64,000 nt of DNA from Verrucomicrobia bacterium SCGC AAA164-E04 (lineage in GTDB: Bacteria; Verrucomicrobiota; Verrucomicrobiia; Limisphaerales; AAA164-E04): the NCBI GenBank assembly GCA_000383715.1, contig KB912001.1, forward strand, positions 62,001 to 126,000. The letters are read 5' to 3'. A program made the position numbers and the translations under genes. The notes under the pieces were generated by a model that was given only the letters and a program-made list of their open reading frames with translations, was not told the DNA's origin and searched no databases. This document shows positions 19,320 through 26,086 of this stretch, in pieces. How positions within the stretch are numbered: position 1 is the first letter of the stretch; every line of letters starts with the position of its first letter.

Positions 19320-19366
19320 TGGTGGATCAAGAGGAGCGTGGAGAGTATGAAACGGATCGATTTCAT
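19265..19366 (-). other. Orphan signal-peptide start of the deleted DUF1592 gene
   Basis: A 33-codon frame starts at ATG 19366, 21 bp after the DUF1552 stop. It encodes M-K-S-I-R-F-I-L-S-T-L-L-L-I-H-Q-C-R, a textbook signal peptide, then runs into a stop at 19265. It overlaps the start of the DUF1592 remnant in a different frame. Position and character fit the original 5' end of that gene. Confidence 0.6.
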
Positions 19367-19387
19367 CAGTCGGGTAAAACGTATCAA

Positions 19388-20680
19388 CTAAACCTGCAAT
19401 TCCCTCACCACGCCCGAACTATCTCCGTGGCGTTCGGCTTTGATCCCCATTCCCTGCAGCATGGTCAACCATACGTTGCAGAGTGGAGTGTCCTTCGGCA
19501 AGACGAGATGCTGCCCCTGCTTGAGTCTGGCTCCACCGCCGGTCAGGATGGTGGGACAGTTGTCTAAGTAGTGGATAGAACTAATATTTGAACCGAAGGC
19601 CAGCGCAACGTGATCAAACAGGCTCGATCCATCGGTTTCCCTTGTGGACTTGAGTTTATCGATCAGGCCGGCAAGCAACTCGCTGTGCACCTTGTCCCTT
19701 GCTTGGGATGCCTGCATGCGTCCCCCTGGGTTGTAGTGGCTCACGTTATGAGCGCTCAATGAGACGTCCATACTCTGAAGAAGCGCCTGACCGGGCATGC
19801 GATAAGTCATCACCCGCGTACTATCCGTCTGCAGAGCGGCGACGATCAGGTCGTACATCACCTTGATTTCGTCCCTGCCCTTGAGACCAGGGGCAGGCAC
19901 TTTCAGCGGCGCCTTGGCCTTGGGGACATTCAGCCAATCTTTTTCCTTACCCAGGCGGACTTCGATATCACGAATACTCTGAAAGTATTCGTCCAACTTG
20001 TGGTTGTCGGTCTTTGTAAGACCACGCTGCACACGCCTGGCCTCCGTCAGCACGGCATCCAACACGCTGCGTTTCTCGGCAAGAGCGGCCTGTCGCTGCT
20101 CCAGCGGCAGTTCCTCGGCGGAGAAGAGTTTATGGTAGACCTGCACAGGGTCATTGAATCCACCGACGGGTTTGCCACGTGAGTCCCATGCCAGAGACAA
20201 ACCCGGACCATGACCGGAAGCTTTGTCGTCATTGCTATTCAGCTGGATCGAGGAAAAACGAGTGTCTTGTCCCAATCGCCTTGCCACGACCTGATCAACA
20301 GAGATGCTATTGGCCATGTTTTGACCGGGAACGGAATAACGATTCGCCCCTGTCAGCCAGAACGTGCTACCCCAGTGGGCTTCATTGCTGTACTGATTTG
20401 AGCACCCCTGCACCACCGTGAAATCCGGTTTGTGTCGCGCCAGTGGTTTTAAACCAGGTGAAAGGTGATAGTCGGGGCCCCTATCTGTGGGGTCGGGATA
20501 CCAAGTCTCCTTTGTCACCCCAAAACCAACACCAAGAAATACGGCACGTTTGGAAGGCACTGAAAGCACAGAAGCTTCAGCCGAAGCAAAGCGGCGAAAG
20601 CCGATGGACTCAAGCGCCGGAAGCGCGATCAACGCCCCGGTCCCACGAAGAAAGTGACGACGATTCAATGAGGTATTCAT
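19388..20680 (-). CDS. DUF1552 family secreted protein with twin-arginine leader
   Basis: This 430-residue protein has a Tat leader (L-N-R-R-H-F-L-R-G-T-G, about 5-15). DUF1552 blocks include 'VFLGVGFGVTKETWYPDPTD', 'FTVVQGCSNQYSNEAHWGST', 'SISVDQVVARRLG', 'VMTYRMPGQALLQSM' and 'LAFGSNISSIHYLDNCPTIL'. DUF1552 is related to DUF1501 and the alkaline phosphatase superfamily; its reaction is unknown. In PVC genomes it nearly always follows a DUF1592 cytochrome-type gene. Here it precedes a decayed copy, 21 bp from the orphan signal-peptide start. This gene itself looks intact. Confidence 0.88.
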   Translation of the reverse strand: MNTSLNRRHFLRGTGALIALPALESIGFRRFASAEASVLSVPSKRAVFLGVGFGVTKETWYPDPTDRGPDYHLSPGLKPLARHKPDFTVVQGCSNQYSNEAHWGSTFWLTGANRYSVPGQNMANSISVDQVVARRLGQDTRFSSIQLNSNDDKASGHGPGLSLAWDSRGKPVGGFNDPVQVYHKLFSAEELPLEQRQAALAEKRSVLDAVLTEARRVQRGLTKTDNHKLDEYFQSIRDIEVRLGKEKDWLNVPKAKAPLKVPAPGLKGRDEIKVMYDLIVAALQTDSTRVMTYRMPGQALLQSMDVSLSAHNVSHYNPGGRMQASQARDKVHSELLAGLIDKLKSTRETDGSSLFDHVALAFGSNISSIHYLDNCPTILTGGGARLKQGQHLVLPKDTPLCNVWLTMLQGMGIKAERHGDSSGVVRELQV

Positions 20681-21051
20681 GAGTCAGAATAAGTCAGATT
20701 GTCTTCGGCCTGTATTCTCTCGTCAATCCGTAAAACAGCAGGAGTCGCTGATGCCAAGTCTTGCTCCAGCTTGCCTCCAGTTGCATTGAGTATCATCAGG
20801 ATATCCACTTTTTGCTCATCACAACCAAACCCTGAGGCTTTTGTTGACAGTTGAAAAAGTAACCTTCAAATCAATTTCAGAATCATCGGTCGTAAAACCC
20901 ACGCTTGCCATCAATCCCAGTCTATCACAACCTGAAAACGCTAAGCCTCCCTGTCAGCAATTTCAGGGAACCAAAAGTGACTCATACGATTTCAGCACCC
21001 ATGGATTCAGCGCAACATTACTCTGGAAGTTCAACTGCAGTCTCAGGAAGC
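20681..21051. other. Divergent intergenic region
   Basis: These 371 bp lie between the divergent DUF1552 gene and the acetyl esterase gene. Open frames extend through the right part (from 20841 and 20905) but look non-coding. No clear operator was found. Promoters for both genes should lie here. Confidence 0.45.
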
Positions 21052-22869
21052 ATGCCCTCCATTCTTTTTCGACCTTGCTTCACACACTTTAAGAAGGCGG
21101 CCAGGATCTTCGTCCTCACCATACTCCTGACATTGGCCTCGCTCCCTGCAACCATTGAGGCTCTCGATATCGCCCAAGGGTGGCGTTTCACCACGGGCGA
21201 TGATGCGGCATGGGCGCAACACCCGTTTGATGATTCGGGGTGGAAATCAATCGAAATCGGCAAACCGTGGGAGAAGGCGGGCTACAAGGGCTATGACGGT
21301 TATGGATTGTACCGTTTGCACGTTACAGTGCCGAAAGCTGAGGGAAAGAGCGCTTACTTCAAATATTATCAGAGACTGACTTTGTCTCTTGGTGTGGTGG
21401 ATAATGTGGATGTGACCTACTTCAACGGTGAGGAGGTGGGGCGAACCGGCTCGGCACCAGATGATATTAAGGGCCACGACAAGACGATCAGGCACTACCA
21501 CGTTCCAGCTGAGCTCATTCGATGGGATGCTGAGAACGTGATAGCCGTACGCGTATTCGATGATGGCGGCGACGGGGGAATCAGCAAAGGCATCCCTACG
21601 CTGTCGGCACCCGCTTGGCATGAATTCGTGACGGTCGATATTGGCCATGGCCGCAGCAACGGCATCCATCCGGCAGGTGCACCTATGCATCTGTCGGCCA
21701 CGATACGCAACACGGCATTTGAGGACTTGAAAGGGACTCTGAAGTGGAAGATCGAGAGCGACACCTGGTTGACGGACCAACGCGAGCTCTTCTCTGAGAA
21801 GACCAAACCTCAACGGCTTTCAGCCGAAACGTCGCATAAGGTGGCATTTCACTTCAAGCCCCCCGCAGCCGGCTTCTACCAAGTCACCTGCACCTTTTCG
21901 CAGGACGGCGACGATTCAGTCGTCTCGCAATCGCGGATGCGCGGTTATGCACCCGAGAAGATGGATCGCCCTCCCGATGCCCCCAAAGACATGAAGGCCT
22001 TCTGGGATGAGGCGATCGAGGAGTTAGCAACCGTAGCGCCCCAATACAAAATCAGTCCGAGCCCGAAGTGGAATACAGATCAAACCGATTGTTATCTCGT
22101 GGAGATGCGCAGCCTGGGCGATGTCCGGATTCGCGGATGGTTCGAAGTGCCGAAGTCTGCCGGACCGCATCCAGTGCTGCTGAGGGTGCCGGGCTACACA
22201 CAAGGGATGCAGCCGGCGCAGTCAATACCCGACATGGCAGTGCTGTCACTCAACATCCGAGGCCACGGCAACAGCACCGACGACGAGCCTGGATATTACT
22301 GGTGGGGACCAGGTGATTATCTCCTGCGTGGTCTGAATGACCCACAGAAGTTTTTCTACCGTGGAGCAATCATGGACTGCCTGCGTGGAGTCGATTTTGT
22401 AACGTCACGTCCAGATGTAGACGCCAAGCGTATCGCCATCACGGGAGGGAGCCAGGGTGGGATGCTCTCATTCGCCGCAGCAGCACTCGACAAGCGCATT
22501 GCATTGAGCGCGCCGGACATCCCCTTTGTTGTCGACTCCATGAAAAGTTTCAAAATGACAGCTTGGCCGGGGATGATCATCTGGGACTGGCTGGGCAGAG
22601 CCCCCTTGCAGAACTCATGGGAGCGCGCGGGCAAGACATTCAGCTACATCGATCCGAAAAATCTCGCAGGGTGGATCGCATGCCCAGTCTTTATGGGCGT
22701 TGGCCTGCAGGACAATGCGGCCCCTGCACCAGCAGCCTTCGCCGCTTACAACCAGGTCCGCAGTCCGAAAGAGTATCGCGTGTATCCTGAAGCTGGCCAT
22801 CACACCCCCCCCGAACATGTTGTAGCAAAGATGATCTGGATACGAAAACAGTTTGCCATGAAGGAATGA
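21052..22869 (+). CDS. Acetylxylan esterase-like (CE7) hydrolase with N-terminal sugar-binding-like domain
   Basis: Secreted protein of about 605 residues from ATG 21052. The frame is open from 20905, but only this start gives a leader ('ARIFVLTILLTLASLPATIEA'). A galactose-binding-like jelly roll of the kind found at the front of GH2 enzymes comes first ('DDAAWAQHPFDDSGWKSIEI', 'GLYRLHVTVPKAEGKSAYFK'). A linker Ig-like domain and a CE7-type alpha/beta hydrolase ('DMKAFWDEAIEEL', 'NIRGHGNST') follow. The triad is visible as Ser467 in G-G-S-Q-G-G, Asp554 in L-Q-D-N and His583 in A-G-H-H. It should remove acetyl groups from xylan- or oligosaccharide-type substrates. The fusion targets the esterase to a glycan. 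Confidence 0.85.
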   Translation: MPSILFRPCFTHFKKAARIFVLTILLTLASLPATIEALDIAQGWRFTTGDDAAWAQHPFDDSGWKSIEIGKPWEKAGYKGYDGYGLYRLHVTVPKAEGKSAYFKYYQRLTLSLGVVDNVDVTYFNGEEVGRTGSAPDDIKGHDKTIRHYHVPAELIRWDAENVIAVRVFDDGGDGGISKGIPTLSAPAWHEFVTVDIGHGRSNGIHPAGAPMHLSATIRNTAFEDLKGTLKWKIESDTWLTDQRELFSEKTKPQRLSAETSHKVAFHFKPPAAGFYQVTCTFSQDGDDSVVSQSRMRGYAPEKMDRPPDAPKDMKAFWDEAIEELATVAPQYKISPSPKWNTDQTDCYLVEMRSLGDVRIRGWFEVPKSAGPHPVLLRVPGYTQGMQPAQSIPDMAVLSLNIRGHGNSTDDEPGYYWWGPGDYLLRGLNDPQKFFYRGAIMDCLRGVDFVTSRPDVDAKRIAITGGSQGGMLSFAAAALDKRIALSAPDIPFVVDSMKSFKMTAWPGMIIWDWLGRAPLQNSWERAGKTFSYIDPKNLAGWIACPVFMGVGLQDNAAPAPAAFAAYNQVRSPKEYRVYPEAGHHTPPEHVVAKMIWIRKQFAMKE

Positions 22870-22948
22870 CTACTGACCATCAAGTGTAGCTGCGGCAAAC
22901 CGATATCGAATAGGTGGCATCATGGTATGCTTAAAAAAGAAGGATTGA

Positions 22949-23211
22949 ATATTCATTTTATTTTACTGTTTGAATTACCCCAGTCTTCATGACAGCTCCT
23001 TTTCGGGAAGCAGCATTACCTACTATCGACTCGATGCCGAACTAGGCGGAGAAAACGAAAGTTATCCTAACGCGAAGTGTTTACCTTTTTTATGAATGAT
23101 TTGCACGTGGCAATCGGATTCGGAACAGGAAATCCAATTTTATCTCAGGGTCAAATTGGAGTGAATGCAGAGTTGATGACGGATGCACTGAAACATGCTG
23201 TATCGTTATGA
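22949..23211 (+). other. Coding-like remnant, two short frames overlapping by ATGA
   Basis: An open frame from 22949 to 23095 encodes protein-like text ('NYPSLHDSSFSGSS', 'YYRLDAELGGENESYPNA') without a start codon. It ends in TGA overlapping ATG 23092, which opens a 39-codon frame ('LHVAIGFGTGNP', 'GVNAELMTDALKHAV'). I recognise neither. The composition suggests the 3' end of a decayed gene; no family is proposed. The rest of 22870-23224 is empty. Confidence 0.3.
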
Positions 23212-23224
23212 TAAAAATGAAGTG

Positions 23225-23458
23225 TCATGCTTGTTTCTGGTGGCAAGGCGACACACATGACTTTCGTGAAATGCCCCTCAGTGCTTGAACATTCCCATCC
23301 TGAATGTTGACATCGCTCCCCGCTTTCAGAAGTTTTTCAAGAGAATCAATGTCTCCACGAACTGCAGCTTCGTGTAATGGAAACGACGACTTTCCATACC
23401 CAATCAACATCATGGAAGCGAGCAATCCAAACAGCGTTTGAAATTTCGTAAGGTTCAT
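23225..23458 (-). pseudogene. Truncated exported ankyrin-repeat protein
   Basis: This 77-codon gene has a signal peptide (MNLTKFQTLFGLLASMMLIG). One complete ankyrin unit follows ('SFPLHEAAVRGDIDSLEKLL' then 'KAGSDVNIQDGN'). The pattern then breaks off, and the last 20 residues ('QALRGISRKSCVSPCHQKQA') do not continue it. Exported ankyrin proteins normally carry several repeats, so this is probably a remnant cut short by deletion. It could still be a short functional protein. Confidence 0.55.
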
Positions 23459-24094
23459 ATTGAGGGATAGAGATGGATATAGCGCTTACAATTCTAACCC
23501 TATTTTAAAGCTGGCTTCTATTCTCGGGCAGCGCGCTTTCACAATATCCTGCCTTTCGAAAACACTGACCGGACACTGGTCACCATTTGTCAGTTTTCTT
23601 GAAGCATCCAAACCTCCACATAAGCCAAACGATAAGGAAGCTGACTGATACAACCCATTCAAAGGCAGAAAGCTTTCCATCCTCATAACTTATCTGGTCA
23701 GCACCAGCATCCAACGGAACCTGCCCCAGAACGCATACAATCTCACTTAACACTTTTCAGCCTTTCAGAATCTTTTATTTAACTTTGTCAGATACCCCGC
23801 CATTAGGCGTACAGTCACTGCTAGCACCAACATTTCAAGTGGGGGGGGGGATTTCCTGAATCGGCAAGTGCGCCGATAATATAACCGAACACCTCGCCAC
23901 CTCGAGCGCAGCATTTGACTATGCACTCGCTCATTGTCTTGCTGGACTCCTTAGCTCTCGCCGCCACTGCTTCGATGGGTAAGTGACCGTCACCGAATTT
24001 CTTTAGCTACGTTCACTATTCCTCCCATCAAGAAAAGGAATAGTGAACTTTATGAGCTTCCGAATACGGGAGACTGCCAGAATGTATGTTCAGT
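23459..24094. other. Long intergenic region with G10 tract
   Basis: These 636 bp have no supported gene. A run of ten G lies at 23841-23850. Such runs are slippage-prone and a frequent source of assembly error. Small frames on either strand are not protein-like. The terminator-like hairpin at 24011-24048 is listed separately. Confidence 0.5.
24011..24048 (-). terminator. Perfect 12-bp inverted repeat after SnoaL-like gene
   Basis: The arms GTTCACTATTCC (24011-24022) and GGAATAGTGAAC (24037-24048) flank a 14-nt loop. It lies 46 bp beyond the stop of the minus-strand gene 24095-24562. No T-run follows the stem on that strand, so the mechanism of termination is uncertain. Confidence 0.45.
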
Positions 24095-24562
24095 TTACTG
24101 ATTGGAAGCTGTTTCGGTGGTGCCTTTACCACCTGTTATTGGAGACCAATGGGCAGCCCTGATTTTCCAGGTGCCGCCTTCTTTCACGTACACCTGCATG
24201 GCTCGCGTCAAATAATTAGCATTATTTTCAGCTCCTTTGGCTTGAACATTTCCTTCGGCGTAATACATGGCAACAGCAGTGGTCGCGTTAATTTCAATAA
24301 CTTTGATGTGTTTGGGATGCAGATTGAAATCATCATACTCAATGACGGTATCATGCGACATGGACATTAACAATCCGCCGCTGGACCAGAATTCTAGCGA
24401 ACCCTTTTTACTAATCGCTCCAGCCTTGTGCTTTAAATTTTTCGCAATATAGGCATTATCATCAAGGATGAGTTTCTTGATCTCCTTTTCGATTTCTGTT
24501 TCAGCCTTGGTAGTAACAACGGCCAGTAAGCAAATTGCACATAATATTATCGTTTTTTTCAT
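24095..24562 (-). CDS. Exported SnoaL/DUF4440-like small protein
   Basis: This 155-residue protein starts at ATG 24562, the start that gives a Sec leader (MKKTIILCAICLLAVVTTKA). The frame continues upstream to 24652, but those 30 residues are not leader-like. The mature part shows the cone-fold pattern of NTF2/SnoaL/DUF4440 proteins: an N-terminal helix pair, 'KGSLEFWSSGGLLMSMSHDT', 'IKVIEINATTAVAMYYAEGN' and the closing strand 'VYVKEGGTWKIRAAHWSPI'. DUF4440 proteins range from enzymes to ligand-binding scaffolds, and no catalytic set is evident. It stands alone between hairpins. Confidence 0.72.
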   Translation of the reverse strand: MKKTIILCAICLLAVVTTKAETEIEKEIKKLILDDNAYIAKNLKHKAGAISKKGSLEFWSSGGLLMSMSHDTVIEYDDFNLHPKHIKVIEINATTAVAMYYAEGNVQAKGAENNANYLTRAMQVYVKEGGTWKIRAAHWSPITGGKGTTETASNQ

Positions 24563-24744
24563 TTTGTATTTTAGTTTGCAGTTAATGTGTTGAGTGATGA
24601 GAAGACGTCCAATGAATGTCGGACCCTTAATAAGCAAACGATGGTGGATCAAGGAATGGGCCAGAAAATGTGACTTTATTCCCTCTGGTCTGGATTAAAA
24701 AGAGCAGACAGTAATGAAACAAAACGATACAGAAGACCTCGATG

Positions 24745-24779
24745 AAAAAATCCCTATTCTCGTTGATTTTTATCAACGA
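24745..24779 (-). terminator. Hairpin with T-run at the end of the beta-lactamase-fold gene
   Basis: TCGTTGAT (24760-24767) and ATCAACGA (24772-24779) pair perfectly around TTTT and overlap the last codons of the minus-strand gene 24773-26014. On the minus strand a T6 run follows about nine bases later, which fits a factor-independent terminator. Confidence 0.5.
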
Positions 24780-26014
24780 TGGCTGAGGTTTTTGTAAAGT
24801 AACTCGGAAAACTTATCGAATAGTGAAGTTGTGGACGAATGATTGAATGGCAACTGCTGACTGTAAATACTAGCAGCGATGCCTGATTGATAGTCGATAT
24901 AGAAATATGTATTTCGGTAACCACCCCAAACCAAAGTGCCTGATTTACGGCCATAGGATTTAGGCGTATTGTCAATCATGCCTGCCATTCCCCACTTTGA
25001 ATCTTTGTCCATGAGCCCACTGAAATTACAGCATGTGGCCGCATCATGATACCAACCTGTAGGATCAAGGCTAATTTCTCCGATCTGATTCTCAACCATT
25101 GTCTCAACCGTTTTCTTTTCTAAAATCCGCCTACCATCGACGACTCCGTAGTTGAGCATACATTGCAAGATCTTTGTGTAATCGCTTGGGGTGGAAAACA
25201 GTCCATCACCACCACTGAACTTGGTGATTTTTTTGACAGGGTAACGATTTGGTGACACCTCATCGCCGTCTATTTCTCGCAACTTACTTCTTCCGTCCTC
25301 TCCACGATTCCCCATTGAGGCAATCCTCTTTTTAGCATTCTCCGGAACATTGAAGTGAGTATTTTTGATCCCAAGAGGCTCGAATATATTTTTCTTGAAA
25401 TACACCTCCAAGGTCATACCTGATACCTGTTCTACCAACTTGCCAACCCAATCAGTGTTGGTCCCGTAGAGAAAACGTGTACCGCTTTCGAACTGCCTTG
25501 GAAAGTCTTCATAATCCCATCGCCCTGCATCAAATGCTGAGTGCAGTTTATAGGTTGCATTCGGATACCCAAAGCCTGCTGTGTGGGTGAGTAAGTGCCT
25601 TAGGGTGATAATTTCTTCACCTTTAACAAACCCGCCCTCAGGGGTCAGAATGGGGATTCTTGACATCGAAGGAAGAAGTTCATCTAAGGCCTGATCTAAA
25701 TTTAATTTCTTCTGCTCAACGAGCTGCATGACAGCAATACTTGTCACCAACTTTGTCATCGAATGAATCCTGAAAATACTAGACGTTTTGACAGGTTCAC
25801 CTTTACCCCAGCTTAACCCACCATAGGCATACTCAATTCGCTGTCCTTTATCATTGACCCCAATAGCTACTATCGATGGCAGGTCTGACTTTGCCATGGA
25901 ATCGGCCATTACCCTTCGAACTTCTTGATGAGCCTTTTCAAAAGAAGATGTCGCTCCATGAGCAGATAAGCCAAATACAACTAACTGTATTAATAATGTG
26001 AAGTACTTCATCAA
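24773..26014 (-). CDS. Exported serine hydrolase, class C beta-lactamase fold
   Basis: This 413-residue protein has a Sec leader (about 1-21). The penicillin-binding/beta-lactamase class C fold shows the catalytic S-M-T-K tetrad (Ser85, Lys88), the Tyr motif in 'RFLYGTNTDWVGKLVEQVSG', and a C-terminal 'SGTLVWGGYRNTYFYID' in place of the K-T-G strand. The block 'ITLRHLLTHTAGFGY' is characteristic of the esterase/peptidase branch (EstB, 6-aminohexanoate-dimer hydrolase-like) rather than true beta-lactamases. The substrate is unknown; an ester or D-amino-peptide is likely. It is monocistronic, with a hairpin terminator at its 3' end and a palindrome upstream. Confidence 0.85.
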   Translation of the reverse strand: MMKYFTLLIQLVVFGLSAHGATSSFEKAHQEVRRVMADSMAKSDLPSIVAIGVNDKGQRIEYAYGGLSWGKGEPVKTSSIFRIHSMTKLVTSIAVMQLVEQKKLNLDQALDELLPSMSRIPILTPEGGFVKGEEIITLRHLLTHTAGFGYPNATYKLHSAFDAGRWDYEDFPRQFESGTRFLYGTNTDWVGKLVEQVSGMTLEVYFKKNIFEPLGIKNTHFNVPENAKKRIASMGNRGEDGRSKLREIDGDEVSPNRYPVKKITKFSGGDGLFSTPSDYTKILQCMLNYGVVDGRRILEKKTVETMVENQIGEISLDPTGWYHDAATCCNFSGLMDKDSKWGMAGMIDNTPKSYGRKSGTLVWGGYRNTYFYIDYQSGIAASIYSQQLPFNHSSTTSLFDKFSELLYKNLSHR

Positions 26015-26032
26015 TGTCCATATTTTGCAATA

Positions 26033-26048
26033 TTGACAAAAATGTCAA
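26033..26048. promoter_or_regulatory. Perfect 16-bp palindrome TTGACA-N4-TGTCAA
   Basis: The repeat lies 18 bp upstream of the minus-strand hydrolase gene start at 26014 and 38 bp after the end of gene 26087-28612. TTGACA on both strands resembles a -35 box, but the spacing to the start is too short for that. An operator or a short attenuating hairpin is possible. Confidence 0.3.
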
Positions 26049-26086
26049 AGCTATCAAAAAGTAACAATCCTGCAAAACATGCCGTT

